Source: Oscillatoriales cyanobacterium CG2_30_44_21 (GTDB lineage: Bacteria; Cyanobacteriota; Cyanobacteriia; Pseudanabaenales; Pseudanabaenaceae). Taken from it: 49,062 bases of DNA. Positions 9,257 through 19,273 of this stretch are shown piece by piece. Each line of letters begins with the position of its first letter. The stretch's first letter is position 1. The stretch spans positions 1 through 49,062 of the forward strand of contig MNZA01000078.1 in assembly GCA_001873375.1 (NCBI GenBank). The letters are read 5' to 3'. The notes beneath the pieces are model-generated. The model had not been told where the DNA came from, did not search any database, and was given only the letters and a program-made list of their open reading frames with translations. The position numbers and the translations under genes are program-made.

Positions 9257-9811
9257 ATGCTTAATCGAGCGGCAGTAACTGTAGCTATTTCCCTATGTCC
9301 TGAAGAGGCTGTCTGCTACTTGGCAAGGGTTTACTCAACCTTAGTTGTTTTTGACCCTCCTGAATTTATCAAAACCTCTGCGGGGGAGCGCGTTTTAATT
9401 CATTCCCTTGGCTATCCTGACAATCCAGAATCTGCAAGAATCTGTCGGCAGCTTATGGATGAGTTTGGGTTTGATGTGGATACCTTCCCAGCTTTTGCTA
9501 TTCAAGGATTAGCGACGATCACCGCTATTTTTCCATGCGATCGCCGTGATGTGGAAACAGACTTTGAGCTAGATCAGCAGCTTGATATTGCGCCCACCAG
9601 CTTGATTGATATCCAGTCGCGGGTTGAAGATAGGGGGCAGTCGGCTTGGCTGATGCAATTAAAGGAAACCTACTTTTTGCAAGAACCGATTTACGATGTG
9701 TTGCCCCCGATGGGCAAGATGACGGGAGATATGTGGATGCCACAGCACCGATCGCATTTAGAAGATTTTTATCAGGCGTTGAGCCGCGATATTTCCACCA
9801 GTAAAGTTTAA
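9257..9811 (+). CDS. Conserved hypothetical protein, function unknown
   Basis: 184 residues from the ATG at 9257; an in-frame TTG at 9242 would add five. I do not recognise a family. The protein is soluble, with no signal peptide or membrane helix, acidic and rich in Asp/Glu/Pro in its second half (DRRDVETDFELDQQLDIAP, LPPMGKMTGDMWMPQHRSH). The alternating hydrophobic pattern of the first 100 residues suggests an alpha/beta fold. Codon use and GCGATCGC sites match the neighbours, so it does not look recently acquired. It stands alone between clpS and the convergent infB, followed by two back-to-back hairpins. Confidence 0.75.
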   Translation: MLNRAAVTVAISLCPEEAVCYLARVYSTLVVFDPPEFIKTSAGERVLIHSLGYPDNPESARICRQLMDEFGFDVDTFPAFAIQGLATITAIFPCDRRDVETDFELDQQLDIAPTSLIDIQSRVEDRGQSAWLMQLKETYFLQEPIYDVLPPMGKMTGDMWMPQHRSHLEDFYQALSRDISTSKV

Positions 9812-9823
9812 TCCCAATATGGG

Positions 9824-9880
9824 TTTAAGCCAAAAACATTAAAGGTGGGCAAAGCCCACCTTTAATGTTTTTGGCTTAAA
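9824..9880. repeat. 27-bp hairpin, loop AAA
   Basis: Perfect arms with apex GGGC-AAA-GCCC, between two convergent genes; shares its last bases with the next hairpin. Confidence 0.9.
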
Positions 9881-9914
9881 TAGAAAGCGCCCCAAGGGGC
9901 GCTTTCTATTTAAG
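9875..9914. terminator. 19-bp hairpin covering the infB stop, loop AA
   Basis: CCCC-AA-GGGG apex with an AT-rich base; it contains the infB TAA (9910-9912). Probable bidirectional terminator. Confidence 0.8.
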
Positions 9915-12900
9915 AAGTAGCTAGGGTACGGCGTTTGGTCACCATGCGGAAGGCTTCAATGATGTCACCTTCTTTCCATGTCGAGAACTTGGCAAGAGAG
10001 ATGCCACATTCAAATCCAGAGGCAACTTCCTTCGCATCATCCTTGACCCTTCGTAAAGAGTCGAGAACGGCTGAATGAACAATTTCATTGCCGCGCTTAA
10101 CTCGGACATTACAGTTCCGAATCAGCTTGCCATTTTGGACATAGCAACCCGCCACAGCCCCCTTACCAATCGTAAAGATGGCGCGAACTTCGGCTTGACC
10201 GAGATATTCTTCCACCATTTCAGGATCGAGCAAGCCTTCCATCGCATCTTGAATATCTTCCAAGAGCTTGTAAATAACATTGTAATCGCGGAAGTCAACG
10301 CCCATCTCGTCAGCCGCCTGTCTTGCGCCAGGAGCCATCGTGGTATTGAAGCCGAGGACAACTGCCGAACTGGCTGCGGCAAGACTGATATCGTTTTCCG
10401 TGATTTCTCCAGGAGCAGATAGGAGAATGCGGAGCTGGACTTCGCGCTGTGGCAATTGAGCAAGGGAGCCAAGAATTGCTTCGAGAGAACCCTGTACGTC
10501 CGCCTTGAGAATGATATTGAGCTCCTTAAGCGCACCTTCTTTGACTTTTTCAGATAGGGTTCCCAGGGTGACGCGGCGAGAAGCCATCGCTTGAATCAGG
10601 CGAGCTTGTCGCTGATCCATCGTGCGTTGATCAGCGATCGCGCGGGCTACTTTTTCATCAAGATAGACTTCAAACTCATCACCCGCCGCAGGTACGTCAC
10701 CTAAGCCGAGAACTTCCACTGCAAAGGATGGCGATGCTTTGTCCACACGAGCGCCGCGATCGTCAACCATGGCGCGAACCTTACCAAAGGCAGCACCTGC
10801 GACAAAAATGTCACCAACGCGCAATGTCCCATTTTGGACAAGTAAAGTCGCCACAGGCCCCTTAGCTTTATCAAGGTGAGCTTCAATGACCGTACCCTTG
10901 GCAGTACGATTGGGGTTGGCTTGCAAGTCTTCAACTTCCGCAACTAGCAAGATCATTTCTAGCAAGGTATCAAGATTTTCACGCTTGATCGCACTTACAG
11001 GAACCATGATCGTGTCACCGCCCCATTCTTCAGCTACAAGTGCGTATTCGGTCAACTCTTGACGAATGCGATCGGGCTGAGCCTCAATCTTGTCCACTTT
11101 GTTAATAGCAACCACAATTGGCACCTTGGCGGCGCGGGCGTGGCTAATCGCTTCGATGGTTTGTGGTTGCACACCATCATCAGCCGCCACTACTAGTACC
11201 GCAATGTCAGTAACCTTAGTTCCTCTAGCCCGCATGGCAGTAAAGGCTTCGTGTCCAGGAGTGTCTAGGAAGACAATCTGTTGTTTGACACCATTGTGCT
11301 CCACATCAACATGATACGCACCAATGTGCTGAGTGATACCACCCGCTTCACCTTGGGCAACTTTACTCTTACGGATCGCATCAAGTAATGTGGTTTTACC
11401 ATGGTCAACGTGACCCATAATCGTGACTACAGGCGGACGACGTTGCAACTTATCAAGGTCGCCAACATCGATCATTTCTGTCTTCAGGGCTAGCTCGACT
11501 ACTTCAGGCGCATGGACTTCATAGCCCAATTCGGTTGACACCATTTTGGCAGTGCCGACATCAAGGGTTTGGTTGATATTTGCCATGATCCCCTTCATAA
11601 ACAGGGTGCGAATCACCTCAGTTTCTGAAAGTGCCAACCGCTTAGCAAGTACCGCCACGGTCATGCCTTCTTCGATTTCCACAGATGTAGGTTTTTCAGG
11701 GATGACTTCGATCTGTTGGTTGTGGCGGCGATCGCGGCTAGGTGAAGATTTCTTCGACTTTTGCGTAGGCTTGATATCAGCCGCCATCGTAGGCTTAGCG
11801 GGAACAGTTACAGCCTTGGGTCTTGCTGTGGGACGAGCCAAAGATAGACTGATCTGCGCTAGCTCATTAGCGGCATCAAGATCGCCATCCTCATCTTCAT
11901 CTTCAAAATCACGCAAATATCGCTTGGGCTTGTTGAGGCGATTCTTTTCTTTGAGTTCGAGGAGATCCTTTTCTTCTTCTTCCTTAGACTTGCCTTTCCG
12001 CTTGCTTGCCTTTCCAGGAAGAGTTGGCTTTGCGAGTAAATCTGGCAATACGGGAGGTGCAAACCCGTTGGAAGGTTCGGGCTTCTTGGCATTGCGATCG
12101 GCAATGACGGGCTTTTCGGGAGCGCGCATCAAGGTCGGCATCGGTGGACGCAAGTTGTGGGGCGGCTCGGTTGGAGCCGTGATACCACGCTCAATTAGTA
12201 CCGAATCCTTAACCAACTTAGGTCCACGGCTCTGAGGTCTAGCTCCCGCAGGGGCAGGCTGTGACACTGGTGGCTCAGTGGGTTTGTTGAGTTTAGGGCG
12301 CTCAGGCTTGGAAGGTTTGGGGGGTTCCTGTTTAGGAGCAGAGGTGACATCACCTGACTTGTTTTGAACTGTCCCATTTGGCTGCTGTGCCTTGCCATTG
12401 CTGACAACCTCTTCTGTTGGTCTAGCGTTTGGTGGCTTGGGAGCCACAATGACACTGGCTTTGGGTGCGACTGGAGCCGTCGGTTTATTTGGCTTTACGG
12501 CGGGGGGAGAGACACTCATCAGGGACTGCTTGACCGTAGGTGGGCGCTCAACCTTGGGCGATTCTTTACGAGGTGGTTGCTCTTTGACTTCCTGTGGGCT
12601 TCTGGTAATGTCTTTAGGAATTACGGCTTTAGGGCTAACGACCTGATTCGACTCCTTGGCTGGTTGAATAGTCGCCTTGTCGATCGCCTGATTAGGTCGC
12701 TCAGGGGCTTTGGGAGGGGCAACTAATTTTGTCTCTGGTTGAACAGCAGCAGTAGCTGGCTCAGTTTTCTTAGGTTCGGGAATAGAAATATTTGTATTTG
12801 TTGACGGAGCTAATGAAGTCAATGCCGCTTCTGATGGCAATTCCGTATGGTTTGCAGTGCTTTGAGAAGAATCGCTGGACTTGGTAGTAGGACGGCTGGG

Positions 12901-13353
12901 CGGTTTAACGAGAGATGAGACAGGGGGCATTGGCGACAGGGGAGGGTTAACAGTGACAGATGGGATAGTTTCTGGTTTCTTTTCAGGATCTTGACTAGGT
13001 GTACGCTGCGGCACTTCAGTCGAATCGGCTTCTGAAATTTCAGAAATGGGTGGCGAGGTAAGCCGAATTGTAGGCTTGCTAACTGCAAGAATTTGTTGCT
13101 TAGCAGTACGAGCCTCAGCCTCTTTGGGTTTGGCGATCGCCACAGCTTTTTTTTCGGAGACCTTCGTTTCCTGATTCTTTACTTGTGGCTGAGGTGCATT
13201 GGTGCGTACCAAGGCTGCCTCTGATTTTGTAATTGTACTACTATGACTTTTAACCACAATATTTAGCTGCTCACACACCGCGATTACATCTTTGGTGTCA
13301 AGCTCTAATTCTCGTGAAAGTTCATAGAGTCGCACTCGATTGCTTGTAGTCAT
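9910..13353 (-). CDS. infB: Translation initiation factor IF-2
   Basis: GTPase that places initiator fMet-tRNA on the 30S subunit and promotes subunit joining. 1147 residues: an N-terminal IF2N module ([23 protein letters not shown]), about 450 residues of Pro/Lys/Thr/Ser-rich disordered linker, a second IF2N-like module ([22 protein letters not shown]), then the G domain with P-loop GHVDHGKTT near residue 646, DTPGHEAF and NKVDK, followed by domains II-IV. The long linker is typical of cyanobacterial IF-2. The usual companions nusA and ylxR are not upstream; instead the gene is divergent from lepA across about 600 bases. Its stop codon lies inside a hairpin. Confidence 0.97.
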   Translation of the reverse strand: MTTSNRVRLYELSRELELDTKDVIAVCEQLNIVVKSHSSTITKSEAALVRTNAPQPQVKNQETKVSEKKAVAIAKPKEAEARTAKQQILAVSKPTIRLTSPPISEISEADSTEVPQRTPSQDPEKKPETIPSVTVNPPLSPMPPVSSLVKPPSRPTTKSSDSSQSTANHTELPSEAALTSLAPSTNTNISIPEPKKTEPATAAVQPETKLVAPPKAPERPNQAIDKATIQPAKESNQVVSPKAVIPKDITRSPQEVKEQPPRKESPKVERPPTVKQSLMSVSPPAVKPNKPTAPVAPKASVIVAPKPPNARPTEEVVSNGKAQQPNGTVQNKSGDVTSAPKQEPPKPSKPERPKLNKPTEPPVSQPAPAGARPQSRGPKLVKDSVLIERGITAPTEPPHNLRPPMPTLMRAPEKPVIADRNAKKPEPSNGFAPPVLPDLLAKPTLPGKASKRKGKSKEEEEKDLLELKEKNRLNKPKRYLRDFEDEDEDGDLDAANELAQISLSLARPTARPKAVTVPAKPTMAADIKPTQKSKKSSPSRDRRHNQQIEVIPEKPTSVEIEEGMTVAVLAKRLALSETEVIRTLFMKGIMANINQTLDVGTAKMVSTELGYEVHAPEVVELALKTEMIDVGDLDKLQRRPPVVTIMGHVDHGKTTLLDAIRKSKVAQGEAGGITQHIGAYHVDVEHNGVKQQIVFLDTPGHEAFTAMRARGTKVTDIAVLVVAADDGVQPQTIEAISHARAAKVPIVVAINKVDKIEAQPDRIRQELTEYALVAEEWGGDTIMVPVSAIKRENLDTLLEMILLVAEVEDLQANPNRTAKGTVIEAHLDKAKGPVATLLVQNGTLRVGDIFVAGAAFGKVRAMVDDRGARVDKASPSFAVEVLGLGDVPAAGDEFEVYLDEKVARAIADQRTMDQRQARLIQAMASRRVTLGTLSEKVKEGALKELNIILKADVQGSLEAILGSLAQLPQREVQLRILLSAPGEITENDISLAAASSAVVLGFNTTMAPGARQAADEMGVDFRDYNVIYKLLEDIQDAMEGLLDPEMVEEYLGQAEVRAIFTIGKGAVAGCYVQNGKLIRNCNVRVKRGNEIVHSAVLDSLRRVKDDAKEVASGFECGISLAKFSTWKEGDIIEAFRMVTKRRTLATS

Positions 13354-13970
13354 TGCTTACTCTGCCCTGCGAAACTATTGGGTGGGACGAAATTGGATTT
13401 ACATAGAAGTTGCTTCCTATATTTTGCTAGGTTGAATTACATTAACTGAATTACATTGACCATAGTTAATCTTAGAAGCCTCTAGTTGTTTCTCATTTGA
13501 GAGAAAAGCTAGAAAAAGTTTTAAGTTTCTTTAAAACATAGTGGTCTGGCTTAGGAAGCGAAACCACCATAACCATTATTACCCACGAAAATGAGTAATA
13601 GCAGCATCAAATTAACTTGACAGCCAAAACTTGGCAAAATTTTATTCAGTTTACTAGCTCTAGTACCTTAGCGTAATTTTCGATTAAGTTATCTAAACGA
13701 TTTTAATTTTGCAGATACTTTACTGACTTGAAATACCAAGTATCTCAACTAGTACTTGAAGCCTGATAGTTCGCCAAAAGATTTTCCCTGTATTCAATTG
13801 GGCTTTGTAAGAATCCAACGCTTGCAAAAAAGATTCTGTAAACTTTGAGACGAGAATCGAAAATTATCTAATGGAACCAAGTGGGGATCTTTACAGATAT
13901 TTACATTAGTTTACTTTAGTATAATATCGAGTAGTGTTCTAATGCTTTGCCTTCAACTGTTTTGAGATCT
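13354..13970. other. Divergent infB-lepA regulatory gap
   Basis: No gene is seen. Besides the HLR1-like repeat and -10 box near lepA, there is a GGT...ACC pairing around 13540-13570 and an ATTAC...GTAAT pairing around 13576-13600. A TTGACA box at 13618 points toward lepA but has no well-spaced -10. Confidence 0.5.
13890..13925 (+). promoter_or_regulatory. HLR1-like direct repeat overlapping a lepA promoter
   Basis: TTTACA at 13890 and 13900 and TTTACT at 13910 are spaced exactly 10 bp apart, close to the HLR1 site bound by the response regulator RpaB (two KTTACAWW halves with a 2-bp gap). A consensus -10, TATAAT, follows at 13920-13925, so the site would overlap the -35 region, the arrangement associated with repression. 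Binding is inferred. Confidence 0.5.
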
Positions 13971-15782
13971 ATGACTAATGTACCCGTCTCTCGTATCCGC
14001 AACTTTTCGATCATTGCCCACATTGATCATGGGAAGTCTACACTCGCCGATCGCCTGTTGCAATTTACGGGTACGGTGGCAGACCGCGATATGAAAGCAC
14101 AGTTCCTCGACAACATGGATTTGGAGCGAGAACGGGGAATTACGATCAAGCTGCAAGCCGCCAGAATGAAATATCAGGCCCTGGACGGTGAAGAATACAC
14201 GATTAATTTAATTGATACTCCTGGACACGTAGATTTTTCTTACGAAGTGTCTCGTAGCTTAGCGGCTTGTGAAGGGGCTTTGTTGGTAGTCGACGCGTCT
14301 CAGGGGGTGGAAGCCCAAACTCTAGCCAATGTCTACTTAGCTCTAGCTAATGACTTAGAAATTGTACCTGTACTCAATAAAATTGACTTGCCTGGGGCGG
14401 ATCCAGAGAGAATCTCACGGGAGATTGAGGAGTTGATCGGGCTGGACTGTGTGGACGCAATTCATGCATCGGCTAAAGAAGGGATCGGGATTCGGGAAAT
14501 CCTTGAGTCGATTGTGTCGAAAGTGCCACCTCCCCAAGATACGGTTGATCAACCTTTGCGAGCTTTGATTTTTGATAGTTACTACGATGCCTATCGCGGC
14601 GTGATTGTTTATTTTCGCGTTATGGATGGCACGGTCAAAAAAGGCGATCGCGTTAAATTTATGGCTTCGGCACAGGAGTATGTAATTGATGAGCTAGGAG
14701 TACTCGCGCCCAGCCAGATCCAAGTTGATGAACTGCACGCCGGGGAAGTTGGTTACTTAGCCGCCGCCATTAAGACAGTCGCCCATGCCCGAGTTGGGGA
14801 CACGATTACCAGTGCGATCGACTCTGCTCCTGAGCCTTTTCCTGGATATGAAGAAGCAAAACCCATGGTTTTTTGCGGAATGTTTCCCACTGATGCTGAT
14901 CAATTTGAAGATTTGCGCGAAGCTTTGACTAAGCTCAAACTCAATGACGCTGCCTTAAATTATGAACCAGAAACATCGAATGCGATGGGATTTGGCTTCC
15001 GTTGCGGATTTTTGGGGATGCTGCATATGGAAATTGTGCAGGAACGTCTGGAACGAGAATATAACCTTGATTTGATTGTGACTGCACCCTCGGTGATCTA
15101 TCGCGTTACCACTAATTCTGGCGAAATTTTGATGGTGGACAACCCCAGCGAATTGCCACCACCCAATTCAAGACAATCCATCGAAGAACCCTATGTCAAG
15201 CTGGAGATTATGACTCCGCAGAGTTACATCGGTACATTGATGGAGCTATGTGTGGCGAGACGGGGAGTATTTGTGGACACCAAGTACATCACCACCGAAC
15301 GGGCAACTTTGATCTATGAACTGCCGCTAGCAGAAATGGTTACTGATTTCTTTGACCAAATGAAGTCACGGACTAAGGGCTACGCCAGTATGGAATATCA
15401 AGTGATCGGCTACCGTCCCAATGATTTGGTGCTAGTTGATATTCTCGTTAATGAAGAGCCTGTGGATGCTTTGGCTTGTATTGTTCATCGCGACAAATCC
15501 TATAACGTTGGTCGTGCCTTGGTTTCTAAGCTGAGAGAATTAATTCCTAAGCAGCAGTTCCAAATTCCGATTCAAGCGGCGATCGGCACTAAGATTTTGG
15601 CGCGAGAAAATATCTCGGCTTTACGCAAGAATGTGTTGAGTAAGTGTTACGGTGGCGATATTTCGCGGAAGAAAAAACTGTTGGAAAAGCAGAAAAAGGG
15701 CAAAAAACGCATGAAGTCAATTGGTACAGTGGAAGTCCCCCAAGCCGCGTTTATGGCAATCTTGCAGCTTAACGGCGATTAA
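13971..15782 (+). CDS. lepA: Elongation factor 4 (LepA), translational GTPase
   Basis: Ribosome-associated GTPase, homologous to EF-G, acting on stalled or mistranslocated ribosomes and in initiation. From the ATG at 13971 ([20 protein letters not shown]) it has 603 residues, the standard LepA length; an upstream in-frame TTG (13947) would add eight. P-loop HIDHGKST, switch [10 protein letters not shown], and NKIDLPGA are intact. The LepA-specific C-terminal domain is present, including [19 protein letters not shown] and the basic tail ([16 protein letters not shown]). A 20-bp hairpin follows its stop at once. Confidence 0.97.
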   Translation: MTNVPVSRIRNFSIIAHIDHGKSTLADRLLQFTGTVADRDMKAQFLDNMDLERERGITIKLQAARMKYQALDGEEYTINLIDTPGHVDFSYEVSRSLAACEGALLVVDASQGVEAQTLANVYLALANDLEIVPVLNKIDLPGADPERISREIEELIGLDCVDAIHASAKEGIGIREILESIVSKVPPPQDTVDQPLRALIFDSYYDAYRGVIVYFRVMDGTVKKGDRVKFMASAQEYVIDELGVLAPSQIQVDELHAGEVGYLAAAIKTVAHARVGDTITSAIDSAPEPFPGYEEAKPMVFCGMFPTDADQFEDLREALTKLKLNDAALNYEPETSNAMGFGFRCGFLGMLHMEIVQERLEREYNLDLIVTAPSVIYRVTTNSGEILMVDNPSELPPPNSRQSIEEPYVKLEIMTPQSYIGTLMELCVARRGVFVDTKYITTERATLIYELPLAEMVTDFFDQMKSRTKGYASMEYQVIGYRPNDLVLVDILVNEEPVDALACIVHRDKSYNVGRALVSKLRELIPKQQFQIPIQAAIGTKILARENISALRKNVLSKCYGGDISRKKKLLEKQKKGKKRMKSIGTVEVPQAAFMAILQLNGD

Positions 15783-15825
15783 ATAAAAAAGGGGATTGGC
15801 GCACAGCGCCAATCCCCTTTTTTAT
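15783..15825. terminator. Bidirectional terminator, 20-bp hairpin, loop ACA
   Basis: Perfect stem with GC-rich core and A/T tracts at both feet, squeezed between convergent lepA and the secreted-protein gene; it includes the latter's stop codon (15822-15824). Confidence 0.9.
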
Positions 15826-16367
15826 ATCTTTTCCAGCCCGTGATCTAAAACTTGGTAGTACAAAGGCAAGTATCCCGACTTAATGCCACTGTCTTCTTTG
15901 ACTTTATCGAGGCTGCCCCGCAAAGTATGGCTGTTGTGAACACTGTAAATTTCATAGCGATCGCCTATAAATACATAGTCCGCCACGTCAGTAAATTCTT
16001 CACCTTTGACTAACTGCCAGCGATCATTTACATAGACAAAGTGATAATCCGCCAAATCTGGGCTAGAGGATGGACGCTCAACCGCCGCCGAAATTTCGGC
16101 TGTGTAATGGGGATTGCTGTTGTTAGGCGGAATGACCTTACTAGTGACATTGCGGTAAAAACAAGTTTCGTTGTTGCAGAAACGCAGTTTCGCCATTTTG
16201 TTTTTAATGTTTTCAAAACGCTCGACAATCTGGCTAGAAGGTAAATCCGACCCAACGACGACATCCGCCGAGACATTAGCAACATTTGTGTTTATAAAAG
16301 TAATCGCTAGACAAACTATGCAAGCAAAGAATATTTGAAGAAGCGATCGCCACTGTGTTTTGTCCAT
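15822..16367 (-). CDS. Hypothetical secreted or periplasmic protein
   Basis: 181 residues with a signal peptide: Lys/Arg start, hydrophobic core LLQIFFACIVCLAITFI, and a likely cleavage after VANVSA near residue 34. The mature part is beta-rich (YHFVYVNDRWQLVKGEEF, DVADYVFIGDRYEIYSV) with two cysteines four residues apart (CNNETC) that could form a disulfide. I do not recognise a named family; it resembles conserved cyanobacterial proteins of unknown function. It is divergent from the MnmC-like gene, with two hairpins in the shared promoter gap. Confidence 0.75.
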   Translation of the reverse strand: MDKTQWRSLLQIFFACIVCLAITFINTNVANVSADVVVGSDLPSSQIVERFENIKNKMAKLRFCNNETCFYRNVTSKVIPPNNSNPHYTAEISAAVERPSSSPDLADYHFVYVNDRWQLVKGEEFTDVADYVFIGDRYEIYSVHNSHTLRGSLDKVKEDSGIKSGYLPLYYQVLDHGLEKI

Positions 16368-16418
16368 AAATTTTGGAGCTATAAAATTTGATTAATATTC
16401 TCTAAGTTTATCGTGAAC

Positions 16419-16461
16419 CAGAGGATGAGTGGCGGCGCATCGCGCCGCCACTCATCCTCTG
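16419..16461. repeat. 20-bp hairpin in a divergent gap, loop ATC
   Basis: Perfect arms with apex GGCGC-ATC-GCGCC between two divergent gene starts, so it is not positioned as a terminator. Confidence 0.9.
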
Positions 16462-16493
16462 ATTTAATGTCATTCAACAGTTGTCGATTAAAC

Positions 16494-16547
16494 CAAAGCC
16501 AAGAATAATGTTGCAAAGCAACGCTTTCAACATTATTCTTGGCTTTG
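16494..16547. repeat. 20-bp hairpin with a partly deleted apex
   Basis: The outer 20 bp pair perfectly, but the 14-base loop CAAAGCAACGCTTT retains only one arm of the GAAAGCGTTGC-type inner stem found in other copies. It ends 10 bases before the MnmC-like start codon at 16558. Confidence 0.8.
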
Positions 16548-16557
16548 AGACTAAAAC

Positions 16558-17409
16558 ATGGATCTACTTTCGAGCTTTCCTACTGAAGACGGATCAGTTA
16601 CTTTTTGGTCAGAAACTTACCAAGAGACTTTTCATAGCGCCCACGGAGCCAAAAATGAGGCTGAGGCTAAATTTGTTATTCCTGCCAAAATTGCCGAAAA
16701 AGCTCAAACTCAGGATCAAGTCAATATTTTAGATGTTTGCTACGGTTTGGGCTACAACAGTGCCGCCGCGATCGCTGCTGTTTTTGCATTGCCAGAAGCT
16801 AACTTGCCTCTTAATATCATCGCCTTAGAAAATAATCTTGACGTACCACAACAGGCGATCGCGCTGGGATTAGTTGATATTTGGCAACCAGCGATCGCGC
16901 AAATATTAACCACAGCCGCCGAATTTCAATATGCCCAGTCCGCCAATATCTCTTTAAAGTTATTAATTGGCGATGCTAGAAACACTGTTCGCCAAGTTCC
17001 TCGGCGATGGGCAGATGCAATTTTTTTAGACCCCTTCTCACCTCCCCACTGTCCGCAGCTATGGACAGTCGAATTTATCAAGCTTTTGGCTAACTGCCTC
17101 AAAACTGACGGATACCTAGTTACTTATTCATCCTCGGCGGCTGTCCGCGCCGCCATGCTTGAAGCAGGCTTACAGTTTGGGGCGATCGCTCCTGTTGGAC
17201 GCAAATCCCCAAGTACAATCGCCGCCTTTGCGCCTACGCCGTTACCAACAATTTCTGACACCGAGGCAGCTTTTTTAAAAACTCGGGCGGCTATCCCCTA
17301 TCGCGATCGCACGCTCACGGCGACAGCCTCAGAAATTCTCGAAGCCCGCCAAGCTGAACAAGCCAACAGTCAACTTGCCCCAAGCTCTAGCCTTCGCAAA
17401 ACTAAATAA
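16558..17409 (+). CDS. MnmC-like tRNA methyltransferase domain protein (stand-alone MnmD type)
   Basis: SAM-dependent methyltransferase similar to the N-terminal half of MnmC, which makes mnm5(s2)U at the tRNA wobble position. The SAM loop is ILDVCYGLGYNSAAA (about residues 58-72); LIGDARN follows; the family signature DPFSPPHCPQLWTVEF replaces the usual DGFAPAKNPDMW. N-terminal SVTFWSETYQETFHSAHGA matches the family's substrate-side segment. At 283 residues it lacks the FAD-dependent oxidoreductase half of MnmC. tRNA is the expected substrate, but some relatives have uncertain targets. The C-terminal tail is Ser/Ala/Gln-rich. Its TAA lies inside a 27-bp hairpin. Confidence 0.85.
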   Translation: MDLLSSFPTEDGSVTFWSETYQETFHSAHGAKNEAEAKFVIPAKIAEKAQTQDQVNILDVCYGLGYNSAAAIAAVFALPEANLPLNIIALENNLDVPQQAIALGLVDIWQPAIAQILTTAAEFQYAQSANISLKLLIGDARNTVRQVPRRWADAIFLDPFSPPHCPQLWTVEFIKLLANCLKTDGYLVTYSSSAAVRAAMLEAGLQFGAIAPVGRKSPSTIAAFAPTPLPTISDTEAAFLKTRAAIPYRDRTLTATASEILEARQAEQANSQLAPSSSLRKTK

Positions 17410-17459
17410 TGACCCATAGCAACTGTCGCTTTGCGACAGTTGCTATGGGTCATTATTTA
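17403..17459. repeat. 27-bp hairpin containing a stop codon, loop TTT
   Basis: Perfect arms with apex GTCGC-TTT-GCGAC; contains the MnmC-like gene's TAA (17407-17409). Confidence 0.9.
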
Positions 17460-17533
17460 ATCGTTAGGCGTGAGAAGCGAATCCGTACAAACCTAATTCT
17501 TCCCCAGCTTAAAGTAAACATCAAACCCAAAGG

Positions 17534-17568
17534 ATTAGCGGTGCAGCGCAATGCGCTGCACCGCTAAT
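17534..17568. repeat. 16-bp hairpin, loop AAT
   Basis: Perfect arms with apex GCGC-AAT-GCGC and a short T run after it, upstream of rplS. Confidence 0.85.
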
Positions 17569-17692
17569 TTTTGAGTGGGAAGGAAGTAACGATTAAGACA
17601 TGGATTGTAATTTTGCAAAAAATTACAAAAAACATAGACACCAGATCACTAATGCCCTAACATAGATGATCGCGACTTTTTTGGCATTCCTT

Positions 17693-18055
17693 ATGAACGC
17701 TTCTGAAATCATCCGCTCAATTGAAGCGGAATACATCAAAACAGATCTCCCCAAAATCTATGTGGGTGACACTGTCAAGGTTGGCGTAAGGATCAAAGAG
17801 GGCGGCAAAGAACGTACTCAGCCATACGAAGGCGTGATCATCGCTATGCGTGGTTCAGGCATTAACTCTGTCTTTACTGTGCGCCGCGTATTTCAAGGAG
17901 TTGGAGTAGAGCGAGCCTTCTTGCTACATTCTCCCCAAATTGAAAGCGTCAAAGTAATTCGTCGTGGCAAGGTGCGTCGCGCCAAGCTCTATTACTTACG
18001 TGACCTAGTTGGTAAAGCAACTCGTCTAAAACAACGTTTTGATCGCCCCTTATAA
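17693..18055 (+). CDS. rplS: 50S ribosomal protein L19
   Basis: L19 sits at the 30S-50S interface. The sequence from [20 protein letters not shown] through [36 protein letters not shown] and [13 protein letters not shown] is diagnostic. The ATG at 17693 gives 120 residues, the family norm; an in-frame ATG at 17666 would add nine hydrophobic residues that L19 lacks. It begins a run of translation and export genes in the same direction, followed about 115 bases later by tRNA-Trp. Confidence 0.97.
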   Translation: MNASEIIRSIEAEYIKTDLPKIYVGDTVKVGVRIKEGGKERTQPYEGVIIAMRGSGINSVFTVRRVFQGVGVERAFLLHSPQIESVKVIRRGKVRRAKLYYLRDLVGKATRLKQRFDRPL

Positions 18056-18169
18056 AACCATTTATAGGTATACTAATTTATAAGTAGTTTTGAATGGCTA
18101 ATGGTCATTCGTAAGCGAATTGATAGATTAGTTACTTAGGTAAGCTATCAAAACTTGTTTCAGCTACGT

Positions 18170-18242
18170 GCGTCCTTAGTTCAGTTGGTAGAACGCAGGT
18201 CTCCAAAACCTGATGTCGGAGGTTCGAGTCCTCCAGGGCGCG
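18170..18242 (+). tRNA. trnW: tRNA-Trp (CCA anticodon)
   Basis: 73 bases folding as a full cloverleaf. The acceptor stem GCGTCCT pairs with AGGGCGC (one G-T pair), with discriminator G. The anticodon stem CAGGT/ACCTG encloses loop CTCCAAA, giving anticodon CCA. The T arm is GGAGGTTCGAGTCCTCC. No CCA is encoded, so the 3' end must be added after transcription, which ties in with the two CCA-adding-family genes. It sits between rplS and secE. Confidence 0.97.
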
Positions 18243-18335
18243 CTTTACCATCTATCTCTATATTTTTTAAAGTAGGCATTCTGCTTACACATCGTACTTA
18301 TGTAAAGTTGCAAAAGGATCGCAAGAGTTGCTGCC

Positions 18336-18587
18336 ATGACCAAAAACGAACTGAAAGAGCAACCTAAAGAAGAAACTAAATTGTCATCGGATTCCACTTT
18401 TGAGTCCAGTGGCATTGTGAAGCTTTTTACGGAATCCAAAGCTGAATTTGGCAAAATTGTTTGGCCAAATCGTCAACAATTGATTAGCGAATCTGCATCA
18501 GTTCTTCTGATGATCGTTGCTGTGGCTACTTTTGTATATCTGATTGATGCTCTGTTTAAGGCGATCGCATTGCAGGTGTTTCAATAA
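18336..18587 (+). CDS. secE: Preprotein translocase subunit SecE
   Basis: Small essential clamp of the SecYEG channel in the plasma and thylakoid membranes. 83 residues in the short single-helix form: a polar N-terminus, the amphipathic conserved segment FTESKAEFGKIVWPNRQQLI, then one membrane helix (SVLLMIVAVATFVYLIDALF). Its TAA overlaps the nusG start by one base (TAATG), so the two are probably translationally coupled, in the usual bacterial secE-nusG order. Confidence 0.95.
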   Translation: MTKNELKEQPKEETKLSSDSTFESSGIVKLFTESKAEFGKIVWPNRQQLISESASVLLMIVAVATFVYLIDALFKAIALQVFQ

Positions 18588-19228
18588 TGTTTACCGAAGA
18601 CGAGCGTTCAATTAGCATCTATGACGAGTCTGAAATCCTGTTCCAATGGTACGCGGTTCAGATTGCCTCAGGATGCGAGAAAAAGGTTAAATCAAGCTTA
18701 GAGCAACGCATCAAGACCCTTGATGTCGAAGACAAAATCAAGCAAATTGAAATCCCTCAAACGCCAACAGTCAAGCTTAGAAAAGATGGGAGTCGTCTTA
18801 GCTCCGAAGAGAAGATTTTCCCTGGCTATGTCTTAATTCAAATTAAAACGGTCAGGAACGAAATTGGACAATTAGAAGTTGACGATGACGCTTGGCTAGC
18901 TGTCAAAAGCACACCCCATGTCATCAACTTTGTCGGCACAGAGCAGAAGCGCCACTATGGTCGTGGTAGAGGTCATGTTAAACCTCGTCCTTTGACTGAA
19001 AAGGAAGTTGAAAGAATCTTCCGTGTCGCAGTTGAGCAAGAGCCAGTTCTCAAAATCAACATGGTTCAAGGCGACAAAATCAAGGTGCTTAATGGTCCTT
19101 TCAAGGATTTTGAAGGCGAAGTGGTTGAAGTTAGTCCTGAACGGAGCAAACTGAAGGCATTGCTTTCCATCTTTGGAAGAGACACGCCTGTAGAACTAGA
19201 GTTCAATCAGGTTCAGAAGCAAAACTAA
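18587..19228 (+). CDS. nusG: Transcription termination/antitermination factor NusG
   Basis: Binds the RNA polymerase clamp and couples it to ribosomes. 213 residues: an NGN domain from WYAVQIASGCEKKVKSSLEQ to about residue 140 with FPGYVLIQI, then a KOW domain (VQGDKIKVLNGPFKDFEGEV). An insertion in the NGN domain (KIKQIEIPQTPTVKLRKDGS region) is typical of cyanobacterial NusG. Part of the secE-nusG-rplK-rplA run. Confidence 0.96.
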   Translation: MFTEDERSISIYDESEILFQWYAVQIASGCEKKVKSSLEQRIKTLDVEDKIKQIEIPQTPTVKLRKDGSRLSSEEKIFPGYVLIQIKTVRNEIGQLEVDDDAWLAVKSTPHVINFVGTEQKRHYGRGRGHVKPRPLTEKEVERIFRVAVEQEPVLKINMVQGDKIKVLNGPFKDFEGEVVEVSPERSKLKALLSIFGRDTPVELEFNQVQKQN

Positions 19229-19273
19229 CTCACTCAAACGCAGGTTTGTAGATTTTTTTAACGGCTAAAACCA

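Noticed and set aside
11546-12235. 229-residue plus-strand frame opposite infB
   Set aside because: Ser/Arg/Gly-rich composition is the reverse complement of the IF-2 Pro/Lys linker; no independent signal.
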